From contig CAMOPK010000007.1 of NCBI GenBank assembly GCA_946622285.1, positions 1 through 43,404 on the forward strand: a DNA stretch of 43,404 bases. The letters run 5' to 3'. The stretch comes from an uncultured Bacillota bacterium. GTDB taxonomy: Bacteria > Bacillota_I > Bacilli_A > RF39 > UBA660. This document shows positions 32,198 through 40,383 of the stretch, in pieces; the first letter of the stretch is position 1; each line of letters opens with the position of its first letter. A program made the position numbers and the translations under genes. Below the pieces are notes generated by a model. That model was not told the origin of the DNA. It saw only the letters and a list, made by a program, of their open reading frames with translations, and made no database searches.

Positions 32198-32756
32198 TTT
32201 GCACCTCACTTGCTCTATAGATATTGAGAGATGCTAGTGTATCATCATCAAATTCTGCAATCAACATATATTTATCTTTTACTTCGTTTGAACTCAAAGA
32301 TAAAATATAATCGACAAAAGTACTTCTTAAAAATCCTGAATCATTTTTAAAATCACAAGATTTTAATTCAGAAATATTTGAACTTGTAAATATAATTTGA
32401 CGTGGGCGCGCATTATTAGTAGTAATACCCATCGTATTTAATAAAGTGTCACAATAATTAATACTTGGTCCACTAAAAATGCTGCAAGATACATAAACAT
32501 AATATTTACCACAATTAGATGTGTTATTTTTTTTGTTGTCAAAATATGATTGGAGTAACTTATCATAGTTATCACCATCTAGAAGAAATGTTCTGAAATT
32601 AGAAAGTGCATATAAACTAGTTACATTGTCATAATTATAGCTTTTTGCATAAGTTCTTGAGACTGCCTTAACTTGTGTATATAAAAGAATTATAACGGTT
32701 AAAACCACTACTGATGCAATTATACATTCGACTACCATGAATCCGTTTTTTTTCAT
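32187..32756 (-). CDS. Prepilin-like protein (minor pseudopilin), 189 residues
   Basis: The leader Met-Lys-Lys-Asn-Gly with cleavage before Phe6 and Glu10 at +5 (Phe-Met-Val-Val-Glu) is followed by a hydrophobic helix of about 20 residues, as in type IV pilins and type II pseudopilins. The rest is a small globular domain with five cysteines, including Cys-Gly-Lys-Tyr-Tyr-Val and Tyr-Val-Ser-Cys. Length is normal for a minor pilin. AAGGGG is well spaced for the ATG at 32756, not for the in-frame ATG two codons earlier. It is co-transcribed with the large pseudopilin and divergent from the ATPase gene. Confidence 0.82.
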   Translation of the reverse strand: MKKNGFMVVECIIASVVVLTVIILLYTQVKAVSRTYAKSYNYDNVTSLYALSNFRTFLLDGDNYDKLLQSYFDNKKNNTSNCGKYYVYVSCSIFSGPSINYCDTLLNTMGITTNNARPRQIIFTSSNISELKSCDFKNDSGFLRSTFVDYILSLSSNEVKDKYMLIAEFDDDTLASLNIYRASEVQNED

Positions 32757-32774
32757 AAACATTCCCCTTTATTC

Positions 32775-32803
32775 TTGTATTTTGCATAATTCTATTATAT
32801 AAT
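32775..32803 (+). promoter_or_regulatory. Promoter of the pilus ATPase gene, overlapping a divergent -10
   Basis: On the plus strand TTGTAT (32775-32780), 17 bases, TATAAT (32798-32803). On the minus strand another TATAAT (32794-32799) could serve the pseudopilin operon. The two -10 boxes overlap, so the promoters may compete. Confidence 0.75.
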
Positions 32804-32815
32804 ACTTTTAGAATA

Positions 32816-32830
32816 ATTACCAGTGGTAAT
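32816..32830. promoter_or_regulatory. Candidate operator palindrome in the divergent pilus promoter
   Basis: ATTACCAGTGGTAAT is a perfect 7+1+7 palindrome. It lies just past the ATPase transcription start and at the -35 side of the divergent promoter, a position from which one repressor could control both. Confidence 0.4.
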
Positions 32831-32848
32831 GAATAAAGAGGGTAAAAA

Positions 32849-34186
32849 ATGTTAAGGAAATATAATTTTGCGGATACGCCAATTGTAGAAATTGTTAACG
32901 ATATATTATATGACTCTTCTATTCGTAAAGCTAGCGATATACATTTTGATCCAATGGACAGTTTTGTAAAGATTAGAATACGTATAGATGGGTCATTAAT
33001 TGACTATGCAACTGTACCAAATGAGTATAAGCAAAATCTTATTACTCGTATTAAGATACTAAGTGGTATGAATATAACTGAAACAAGACTTCCACAAGAT
33101 GGTGCAATTAAAATTACAATTGAATCAACTGAATTAGATATGCGTGTTTCAAGTTTACCTACTAATATGGGTGAAAAAGTCGTTATTCGTATCATGGATT
33201 ATAAATCTAATATGAACGGTATTGAAAACTTAGATTTTAATAAACAAAATTATAACAAAGTATTAGAAATGATCAATAAACCAAATGGAATCATTCTAGT
33301 AACTGGTGCTACTGGTACTGGTAAATCAACTACTGTTTATTCCATTCTTCAAAGAATTAATCGTGAAGAAGTTAACTTGATAACTGTTGAAGATCCAATC
33401 GAAATGGATTTGCCTGGAGTTAATCAAGTCCAAGTTAATAGTGAAATAGGTCTTACATTTGCTAGCACATTACGTTCTATCTTACGTCAAGACCCAGACA
33501 TTATAATGATTGGAGAAATTCGTGACTCCGAAACTGCAAAAATTGCTGTCCGTGCTTCTATTACAGGTCATTTAGTACTTTCAACAATCCATACCAATAA
33601 CTCACTTACAACAATTGAGCGTTTACTTGATATGGATGTAGAAAGATACTTACTTGCTTCTGCACTATCTGGTATAATCTCACAGCGTTTAGCTCGTAGA
33701 TTATGTCCACATTGTATGAAAAAGCGCGAAGCAAAACCATATGAAAAAGAAGTATTTAAAAAATATCTTGGTCGTGATATCAATGAAATGTTTTATTCTG
33801 AAGGATGCGACAAATGTAATCATGGGTATTTAGGTCGTATTGCAATTCAAGAAGTTTTATTAATTAATGAAACAATAAGAGATGCAATTAATAATTCAAT
33901 GCCGAAAGAAGAATTAAGAGATTTAGTATATAATCAAGAAAATGCTATTACCCTATTCCAAGATGGATTACTTAAAGTTGAGCAAGGATTAACATCTTTA
34001 GAAGAAGTTATGCGTTTAATTGAAGTTGATGACGTTCAAATGGATGAGATTGTAACTGAAGAAAAATCTCCAGTTCAAACTACTGAAGAACCAGTCGAAT
34101 ATCAAACTGATGCTCCAGATTTAATTGATATAAAACCTGAAGTAATTGAAGAAAACAATCAAGAATTTGAAACATTAGAATTTTAA
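32849..34186 (+). CDS. gspE: Type IV pilus / type II secretion assembly ATPase (PilB/GspE/ComGA family)
   Basis: This 445-residue hexameric ATPase powers pilin assembly from the cytoplasm. The Walker A motif is Gly-Ala-Thr-Gly-Thr-Gly-Lys-Ser at 153-160; the Asp box (Glu-Asp-Pro-Ile-Glu) is at 181-185, Walker B (Ile-Ile-Met-Ile-Gly-Glu-Ile-Arg) at 218-225, and the His box around 241-248. A four-cysteine zinc site (Cys286, 289, 320, 323) marks the GspE/PilB branch rather than PilT. The N-terminal N1 domain is missing, as in ComGA, while a Glu/Pro-rich tail of about 45 residues is added. It is the only plus-strand gene here, transcribed away from the pseudopilin operon. Confidence 0.93.
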   Translation: MLRKYNFADTPIVEIVNDILYDSSIRKASDIHFDPMDSFVKIRIRIDGSLIDYATVPNEYKQNLITRIKILSGMNITETRLPQDGAIKITIESTELDMRVSSLPTNMGEKVVIRIMDYKSNMNGIENLDFNKQNYNKVLEMINKPNGIILVTGATGTGKSTTVYSILQRINREEVNLITVEDPIEMDLPGVNQVQVNSEIGLTFASTLRSILRQDPDIIMIGEIRDSETAKIAVRASITGHLVLSTIHTNNSLTTIERLLDMDVERYLLASALSGIISQRLARRLCPHCMKKREAKPYEKEVFKKYLGRDINEMFYSEGCDKCNHGYLGRIAIQEVLLINETIRDAINNSMPKEELRDLVYNQENAITLFQDGLLKVEQGLTSLEEVMRLIEVDDVQMDEIVTEEKSPVQTTEEPVEYQTDAPDLIDIKPEVIEENNQEFETLEF

Positions 34187-34208
34187 GCGAGTTTGTCTCG
34201 CTTTTTTT
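34186..34208 (+). terminator. Terminator of the pilus ATPase gene
   Basis: An AGCGAG/CTCGCT stem with a five-base loop followed by seven Ts starts at the last base of the stop codon on the plus strand. Confidence 0.9.
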
Positions 34209-34210
34209 AT

Positions 34211-34240
34211 ACAAAAAAATAAGTATTATTCATACTTATT
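34211..34240 (-). terminator. Terminator of the platform-peptidase-NlpC operon
   Basis: An AATAAGTAT/ATACTTATT stem (34218-34240) with a minus-strand T-run is convergent with the ATPase terminator. The TAA stop of the NlpC/P60 gene is inside it. Confidence 0.88.
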
Positions 34241-35905
34241 TCCATACATTTCAAAGAAATCATCCATCAAAACAAAATCTGCAAAACTATGCTGACTATT
34301 AGTTGATGCACCATTTGATTTCTTAATATAAGTTATTTTTATGCCTCCAACCATATTAGCTACTTTGAGCATTGTATCAGATGTTCCAATAACAATCCCA
34401 ACATGACCTGGATCATGAACGATATCTCCAGGTTTTATTTTAGCTGCTAACGAAGCATTGGCACTATTAAATTTATATGTGTGTTTAGCAGCATTAAAGT
34501 TACCCCACATACCTTCAGATTGACCACTTGTACGAATTATACTTGGATCAAAACCTGCATTTATATAAGCCCATGCAGTATATCCTGCGCAATCCATTCC
34601 ATAAATACAACTTTCTGCTCCAGTTTCTTTTGTACAAACTAATCTACCATCATGTAAAGAAACATGTTTTGAACAACCCCATTCATAATTAATTCCTGGT
34701 GTTTTACTCTTGCCTCCCCATGAATATGCAACTTTATATGGGAATCTTGCTAAATAATCTGCTGATGCTGCAACTGCATCGCGCGTCTTTGAACCATATT
34801 CTAATACTAAATTTGCTAGTTCAGAATTATATTTTGACCAATCACTATGACATGGTGTAAGAGTACTTGAAAGTTTAATTTCATCCATATTGTTGTCAAA
34901 CGTTCTTCTTGTTTTACATTCAACATCTATATAGTTATCACCATTATCATAAATACGAATTAAAAACTTTGTTAACTTTTGATTAATAGTAAATTTGTTA
35001 CTAGTAAATATTTGAGTCCCATATGTATACTTACTAATTCCACCTTCATCGTTTGCTGTGATTTCAACCTCAGTATTATTGCCATTAATTTTAGCTTTAC
35101 AACTGCCAGTTGGTTTAGTTTTATCTAAAACATTTACTTCAAATGATTTGCTATATCCTTTTTTAGTATAAACTGTAAATTTATGTATTCCACTTTTTGT
35201 ATATTTAAAAGTGAAATCTTCTTTAGTAGTCTTATTTCCATCTGGTAATAAAACATAATCAAAATCATAACTAACGACATTAACATCAATTATCTTATTA
35301 CTATAATTAATATCACTTTCAAATATCATATCAAATACACGAACAAACCTACTTATAGTCTTTTCACGACCGTCCATTTTAATTGTATATTTGATCTCAT
35401 AATTACCAACTGTACTAGTATCTACACTACCTGTTTTAATAACTTGTTGAGATATGTCACTGCCATTATAAATAGCTTTAGCTCCAGTATCGTTATAAAT
35501 ATTATTAAGTAAAACATATTCAGATTTTTCTCCATTTAAGGTGAGTGTCACATTTTTTAAAGCATCTTCAACAACTACTACTCTTCGAACTTTTTCAAGT
35601 TTAAATTTACCATTCTTAGTAAGGCGATACTTAACCATATAAGTCCCTACTCGATTAGTATCAACATTAGAAATTACATCAACACTATATTCTTTATCAC
35701 TTAAATAATAACCATATTCATAATATTCGCCACCAAGATATATATTTACTTGACTAGCTCCATAAAGTTCAAATTTTATATCGTCTTCGGGTTGCAAAAG
35801 AAAAAATAGTGCAACAATTATCAAAATAACTACACCTAATACTAATATAAGGTGCTTTTTTAGCCATATTAATAATTTGTTATCACTATTTTCATAAGAT
35901 TCCAT
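34226..35905 (-). CDS. Membrane-tethered Ig-stalked NlpC/P60 cysteine hydrolase
   Basis: This 559-residue protein uses the same plan as the tandem hydrolases: transmembrane helix at about 18-37, two Ig-like domains (about 44-113 and 117-192), a diverged Phe-Asp-Tyr-Val-Leu-Leu-Pro-Asp-Gly-Asn at 215-224 and the Lys-Pro-Thr-Gly-Ser-Cys module at 264-269. The catalytic domain (about 370-550) is NlpC/P60-like, with Ser-Trp-Gly-Gly at 395-398, Cys439 in Met-Asp-Cys-Ala-Gly, and His501 in Pro-Gly-His-Val-Gly. It should cut peptidoglycan stem peptides outside the membrane, perhaps making room for pilus passage (inference). I used ATG at 35905, seven bases after GGGGTGG, rather than GTG at 35914. 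Confidence 0.87.
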   Translation of the reverse strand: MESYENSDNKLLIWLKKHLILVLGVVILIIVALFFLLQPEDDIKFELYGASQVNIYLGGEYYEYGYYLSDKEYSVDVISNVDTNRVGTYMVKYRLTKNGKFKLEKVRRVVVVEDALKNVTLTLNGEKSEYVLLNNIYNDTGAKAIYNGSDISQQVIKTGSVDTSTVGNYEIKYTIKMDGREKTISRFVRVFDMIFESDINYSNKIIDVNVVSYDFDYVLLPDGNKTTKEDFTFKYTKSGIHKFTVYTKKGYSKSFEVNVLDKTKPTGSCKAKINGNNTEVEITANDEGGISKYTYGTQIFTSNKFTINQKLTKFLIRIYDNGDNYIDVECKTRRTFDNNMDEIKLSSTLTPCHSDWSKYNSELANLVLEYGSKTRDAVAASADYLARFPYKVAYSWGGKSKTPGINYEWGCSKHVSLHDGRLVCTKETGAESCIYGMDCAGYTAWAYINAGFDPSIIRTSGQSEGMWGNFNAAKHTYKFNSANASLAAKIKPGDIVHDPGHVGIVIGTSDTMLKVANMVGGIKITYIKKSNGASTNSQHSFADFVLMDDFFEMYGNKYE

Positions 35906-35919
35906 TGAATCCACCCCAT

Positions 35920-36831
35920 TTATCTTTTTAGATTAGCACTAGCTTCTCTTATTTCTTCTTTAAAAGTTCTACTTTCTACTTGTTCAATTCTTATTCCTGC
36001 ATAAAATCTATATGCAAGAGGATAATCACGATACAACTTCAAAAGCTTCTCTTGAAATTTTTCACCATAATAATGTAATCCACCTATTTGTGAAATGTAA
36101 TATGTCGAAGGTGAATGTGTTTCATCATAATTATTAGTAAACGTTAACGCATCATGTGAAGTGTAACTAGATAATAATCTTTTCAAATATAATACTTTTA
36201 AGAAACTTATAACTTTTGATTTTTCACCTTCGCTTAACTTGAGTGCATCAATTATTTGATCATAAGAATGTACATTAGCCATTCTCTCATAAGGAATTAA
36301 ATCATGAACACTTCGAAAAATAGCTGCAGAAATTTGATTTTCTTCACTCATTTTACTTTTTCTAATTGAGCCAAAGACATTTTTAACATTCTCTTCATCA
36401 AAATGACCATGTGCTAATTCTAATAATAAGTAATCTGGATTATTAATATCTTTAGTATCCATAACTATTTTTTGAGTTCTATGATCAAATTCATGTATTA
36501 ATATCATCATACTTAACGCTTTTATTAGTATCTCATATTCATATTTACTTAAATTGACCAAATATTTCTGGGTGTTTTTTAGATTCAAAAATCGATACAT
36601 ATCTTTTCGATATTTATTAATGTAAAAAATTATCTTTTTTTCTTCAGAACGATGCTCAGCTACAACTGGATTCTCTTTATTTGTTTTTTCTTCAATCTTA
36701 AATGAAGAAAGGCTTGCTCCTAGCATTTCATTAAGTGCAGTAGCAATCTTTTCAATATCTTCCTCACAAATGCAAAGACCTGTCGCATCTAACCTACTAT
36801 TAAGTAATAAATCAATTATTTTTTCACTCAT
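35920..36831 (-). CDS. Unknown HExxH protein (putative zincin) in the pilus operon
   Basis: I do not recognise the family. This 303-residue protein has no signal peptide or clear membrane helix and is mostly helical. Residues 113-117 are His-Glu-Phe-Asp-His, an HExxH zinc-protease signature preceded by a hydrophobic helix. Glu182 in Tyr-Glu-Arg-Met-Ala-Asn, 65 residues later, could be the third zinc ligand. A basic C-terminal segment holds Glu-Gln-Val-Glu-Ser-Arg. It lies between the prepilin peptidase (stop overlapping an alternative GTG) and the NlpC/P60 gene, 14 bases away, so it is co-expressed with them. A regulatory protease or a non-catalytic metal-binding protein are both possible. 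Confidence 0.65.
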   Translation of the reverse strand: MSEKIIDLLLNSRLDATGLCICEEDIEKIATALNEMLGASLSSFKIEEKTNKENPVVAEHRSEEKKIIFYINKYRKDMYRFLNLKNTQKYLVNLSKYEYEILIKALSMMILIHEFDHRTQKIVMDTKDINNPDYLLLELAHGHFDEENVKNVFGSIRKSKMSEENQISAAIFRSVHDLIPYERMANVHSYDQIIDALKLSEGEKSKVISFLKVLYLKRLLSSYTSHDALTFTNNYDETHSPSTYYISQIGGLHYYGEKFQEKLLKLYRDYPLAYRFYAGIRIEQVESRTFKEEIREASANLKR

Positions 36832-36836
36832 AAAAA

Positions 36837-37601
36837 TCACTTTGCCATTATCATCATTAAATCATCAAATCCAAGTCCTAAGAAAAATATAATAAGACCT
36901 GATATGCATAGAAATGGACCTAATGGTAATAAATGTTCATCTTTACTGAAATATATATAAATTGCATAAGGAAAAGCGATAAAGGCTGATAAACAAAGTA
37001 CTATAATTGACATCTTATATGTTACTAATGCTCCAATTAAAGTCATCAATTTAACATCGCCGCCACCCATAGCTTCTTTTTTAAATGAATAATCAGCTGC
37101 TATTTTAATTATTAAAATCATAGCAAAACTTATTCCTGCATTTAATAGTAAATCACCTACTTTAGGTAATCCACCATCAATATAACCTAAAACAAGAATA
37201 ATTAAGCCACCAATTATTAAAACCCAATCATCAATTACCATATATCTAATATCTGATGCAATTGTAATTGCTACAACTGATGAGAATGTAATTGAAATTA
37301 GGAAGTTTATTGTTGGTCCATATAAATAATATGAAAGAACATATAGAAAAGCCGTTAACAACTCAATTATTGGGTAAATAACAGATATTTTCTTCTTACA
37401 ATAACGGCACTTCCCGCCTAAAAACAAATAAGAGAACACTGGAATTAAATCCAGTGTTTTCAGTTTATGTTTACATTTAGGACAATGTGAAGCAGGAAAA
37501 ACTATCGATTCATGTTTTGGTACGCGATAGCCTATTACGTTAAAAAACGATCCCAACACAAGTCCGAATGCAAATATCATAATATAAATAAATATTTGCA
37601 T
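36837..37601 (-). CDS. pilD: Prepilin peptidase / N-methyltransferase (PilD family)
   Basis: This 254-residue polytopic membrane aspartic protease cuts prepilin leaders and N-methylates the new end. An N-terminal Gly-Ser-Phe-Phe-Asn-Val motif and two CxxC pairs (Cys40/43 and Cys65/68) form the zinc-bearing methyltransferase loop. The catalytic aspartates are Asp117 (Ser-Asp-Ile-Arg) and Asp182 in Gly-Gly-Gly-Asp-Val-Lys. About seven or eight hydrophobic segments are visible and length is normal. The three prepilin-like proteins of this window are obvious substrates. The start follows GGGGG and lies 15 bases past the platform-protein stop. Confidence 0.94.
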   Translation of the reverse strand: MQIFIYIMIFAFGLVLGSFFNVIGYRVPKHESIVFPASHCPKCKHKLKTLDLIPVFSYLFLGGKCRYCKKKISVIYPIIELLTAFLYVLSYYLYGPTINFLISITFSSVVAITIASDIRYMVIDDWVLIIGGLIILVLGYIDGGLPKVGDLLLNAGISFAMILIIKIAADYSFKKEAMGGGDVKLMTLIGALVTYKMSIIVLCLSAFIAFPYAIYIYFSKDEHLLPLGPFLCISGLIIFFLGLGFDDLMMIMAK

Positions 37602-37616
37602 TTCAAATCCCCCTAA

Positions 37617-39620
37617 CTAGCCAAGTGATGAATAAATACCAAACATTGGCACAATTACAGCTAAGATGATTACACCTACTACTCCAGTAAGCATAATAAT
37701 CAAAACTGGTTCAATTATTACTTTCATACGATTAACAATATTTGAATGTAAATCTTGATAATACTCAGATACTTTTTGAAGCATCTCAGCTAATTTACCA
37801 GTTCTTTCACCTGTTACTATCATTTCGTAAGCAGGAACAGGAAAAGCCCAGTGGCCTTTGAACGCTACAGAAATATTTTCACCTTTACGTAGATGTTTAA
37901 TACAGTTAGCAATAATCCTACGATATATCTCATTATTTGTTACTTGAAGTAATATATTCATTGTGTCTGTAATATATACTCCGTGTTTTAATAATGATGA
38001 AAATGTTTTTGTAAAATTAGTTACTTCATTATAAATAATTACGTCCTTTAATACTGGTATTTTCATAGCCATTCGTTGCATGGTAGCACGAGCAGCAGTA
38101 ATATTAGTATATAAATACTTAATAAGTAATAACAATAATATAAAAGCTCCAATAATATAGTAATAACTACTCTTTATAAAGTCTGATGCAGCAATTATAA
38201 CTAAAGTAATTTTTGGTATAGATGATGCATCCATTGATTGATAAATAGATGTAAATTTTGGAATTACATATATTAGTACAAATGCGATTACTGCAACTGC
38301 TAATATAAGTACCATTGTTGGATAAGTAAGAGCTGACTTCATTTGCTTTTTAGTCTTATCCATCTGTGTATAATATTCAGCCATATCATCAAGTGTTTCT
38401 GGTAAATCTCCAGTTAACTCTGATGTTTTAACCATATTAACTAACAATTTTGGAAATACTCCATCAGTCTTAGCTAATGCTTCACTGAAGTTATCTCCAG
38501 ACTTTAGATTATTAGCAATACCTCTAAAGACTTTTTGATAACTAATATTTTTAAATTGTCTTGATAAAATCTCTACTGATTCAGTTAATGTAATACCAGC
38601 TTTTAAATAAGTTGATAATTGAGTTAAGAAGAAAACCATATCACTCGTCTTCATTTTCTTCTTAGCTGACGCAGTACGATGGAACAAATTAATTGTTTGA
38701 TTTGTTCTTATTTTATAAATATCATAACCTTCACTTAACAAATAAGATTGAACTTCAACCAATGAATATGCTTCATAATAGTTTTTAACAAATTTACCAT
38801 TTTTATCTTTTGCTGTATATTCATAAACCGTCTTGGGACCAAGTGCATTTTCTTCATCTTTTGGAACAACTACAGGTTCACTTTCAGCATACATCTTAGC
38901 AGCTTCTTTTGCTTCTTCACGTTCTCTTCTACGTTCATCTGAACTTTCAAACAATGTTGGGAAAGCAACTGCCAAACGATCACGGAATGATTGCTTTTCA
39001 TCAATTTCCTTAAATACTTTTTCTTCCGATTTAGCTGTTTTAGTAAATTTTCCTTCTTTAATAATCTGTTTTTCTTCATTTGGAACAGTTACTAAATCTT
39101 CACTCTTATGTTCAGAAATATTATTGTTCTCAACAAAAACATGATAACCAAGGTTACCTTGATTATTAGGATCAAATGCCTCAGCTTTAAAATTAGCATT
39201 TTTAACTTCTAATGCTGACTCCTGAGGTTCATTTTCTTGAGCAGGTCCAGTTTGTTCAGTATTTGCAACTTGTTCAGTGTTCGCAGTTGGTTCATTATTT
39301 TGAACTACTTGAGCTTGATCTGGAATCTCAGCATAAGCATTAACATCTTCTACTACTGTAGCAGGTGCTTCATTAGCTTCACCTATTGCTTCCATATTAT
39401 CAACAATCTCTTTCGGACTGATAATCTTATTTTTACCTTTTTTTGCACTTCTTATATGTTTTAAAGTTAAAACTGAGTATAAGAAATAAAAAATTGATGA
39501 TAGTAAAAGTCCTATATAAAAGAATATATATTTAACTAATAAAAATAATAGATAACAAATATACCCAATTCCTAGAAAATACCATCTAAATAATTTGCCG
39601 ATAAACTTTAAAATTTTCAT
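37617..39620 (-). CDS. pilC: Pilus/secretion platform protein (PilC/GspF family) with long N-terminal extension
   Basis: The last 400 residues are a normal PilC/GspF inner-membrane platform: Tyr-Glu-Tyr-Thr-Ala-Lys-Asp near 268, a first T2SSF domain (about 330-450) with a transmembrane helix near 440-460, a second helix near 490-510, a second T2SSF domain (about 525-640) and a final helix near 645-663. The first 265 residues are unusual: two extra transmembrane segments (about 10-30 and 35-58) and a Glu/Asn/Gln-rich linker with Asn-Thr-Glu-Gln repeats and a charged Arg/Glu stretch. Total length is 667, against about 400 normally. It leads the operon with pilD, the HExxH protein and the NlpC/P60 enzyme. 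Confidence 0.92.
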   Translation of the reverse strand: MKILKFIGKLFRWYFLGIGYICYLLFLLVKYIFFYIGLLLSSIFYFLYSVLTLKHIRSAKKGKNKIISPKEIVDNMEAIGEANEAPATVVEDVNAYAEIPDQAQVVQNNEPTANTEQVANTEQTGPAQENEPQESALEVKNANFKAEAFDPNNQGNLGYHVFVENNNISEHKSEDLVTVPNEEKQIIKEGKFTKTAKSEEKVFKEIDEKQSFRDRLAVAFPTLFESSDERRREREEAKEAAKMYAESEPVVVPKDEENALGPKTVYEYTAKDKNGKFVKNYYEAYSLVEVQSYLLSEGYDIYKIRTNQTINLFHRTASAKKKMKTSDMVFFLTQLSTYLKAGITLTESVEILSRQFKNISYQKVFRGIANNLKSGDNFSEALAKTDGVFPKLLVNMVKTSELTGDLPETLDDMAEYYTQMDKTKKQMKSALTYPTMVLILAVAVIAFVLIYVIPKFTSIYQSMDASSIPKITLVIIAASDFIKSSYYYIIGAFILLLLLIKYLYTNITAARATMQRMAMKIPVLKDVIIYNEVTNFTKTFSSLLKHGVYITDTMNILLQVTNNEIYRRIIANCIKHLRKGENISVAFKGHWAFPVPAYEMIVTGERTGKLAEMLQKVSEYYQDLHSNIVNRMKVIIEPVLIIMLTGVVGVIILAVIVPMFGIYSSLG

Positions 39621-39661
39621 AAATAAGCTTATCCTCCCTTTTATACTCTTAGACTAAAATA

Positions 39662-39690
39662 ATTATAACATAAAAAGATGTTTTTTGAAA
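39662..39690 (-). promoter_or_regulatory. Promoter of the pilC-pilD-HExxH-NlpC operon
   Basis: On the minus strand TTTCAA (39685-39690), 17 bases, TGTTATAAT (hexamer 39662-39667). The CTTTTTATGTTATAAT core equals that of the hydrolase promoter elements. Confidence 0.7.
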
Positions 39691-39710
39691 ACTTTTTTGA
39701 CTAAATTATA

Positions 39711-39740
39711 ATTAAAAAAACACTTTATTATAAGTGTTTT
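39711..39740 (-). terminator. Terminator of the dnaG-rpoD-trmK operon
   Basis: An AAAACACTT/AAGTGTTTT stem (39717-39740) and a minus-strand T-run begin in the trmK stop codon. Confidence 0.87.
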
Positions 39741-40383
39741 ATTTTTGAATTAATGATAGTAGTATATCTACCCTATTTTGTATGATTTTTTTCTTTGAAT
39801 CTTCATTAGGTATTCCTAATAACATCTTGTTATATTTTTTTAATAAAAATTCAAAATAATCTTTATTGTCACTGTTTTTTATAATTGGTCCAAGCCATAA
39901 ATCAACATCTTCATATTTAATACTTCCTTTTTTAAAGTAAATAAATACATAATATCTATCATCATATATGACTTCTTCTTTTTCTATTTTAAATCCATTT
40001 TTAAACATAAATTCACGTAATAATTCAATATCACGATTAGATTGAATAACAATGTCAGTTATTTTTTCAAGATATGGTTTAACAATTTTAATAATTGTAT
40101 TAGTTCCCATTCCACTTATTACAATTGCATCATCTAATTCTAAATCTATTCCATCTAATCCATTAGTAATAAATGTATTAATTCGCGATTCAAAATTATT
40201 TTCATGTATATTTCTTATTGCACTTTTAATAGCATTAGCACTTATATCAGTTGCTAAAAATAAAATTTTATCATTCTTTTTTGCCATATAAATATCAAGA
40301 AGTGCATGATCACATCCAACATCAATAATTCTTTTTTTTAAAGGAACTAACTTTGCTAGTTCCTTAATTCTTTTTGATATCAT
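39739..40383 (-). CDS. trmK: tRNA adenine-22 N1-methyltransferase TrmK
   Basis: This 214-residue SAM-dependent enzyme forms m1A22 in tRNA. The SAM-binding motif is Ile-Asp-Val-Gly-Cys-Asp-His-Ala at 20-27. Thr-Asp-Ile-Ser follows near 46, and Ile-Ser-Gly-Met-Gly-Thr near 89-94 matches the family signature. The C-terminus is helical. It overlaps the rpoD stop as TAATG and completes the dnaG-rpoD-trmK order common in Bacillota. Length is at the short end of the family (about 215-235). Confidence 0.92.
   Translation of the reverse strand: MISKRIKELAKLVPLKKRIIDVGCDHALLDIYMAKKNDKILFLATDISANAIKSAIRNIHENNFESRINTFITNGLDGIDLELDDAIVISGMGTNTIIKIVKPYLEKITDIVIQSNRDIELLREFMFKNGFKIEKEEVIYDDRYYVFIYFKKGSIKYEDVDLWLGPIIKNSDNKDYFEFLLKKYNKMLLGIPNEDSKKKIIQNRVDILLSLIQK

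Noticed and set aside
15342-35905. Sortase substrates with LPxTG-type C-termini among the surface proteins
   Set aside because: The C-termini of the cohesin, dockerin, tethered enzymes and glucosaminidase show no such motif; the cohesin protein ends in a plain membrane anchor and tail.
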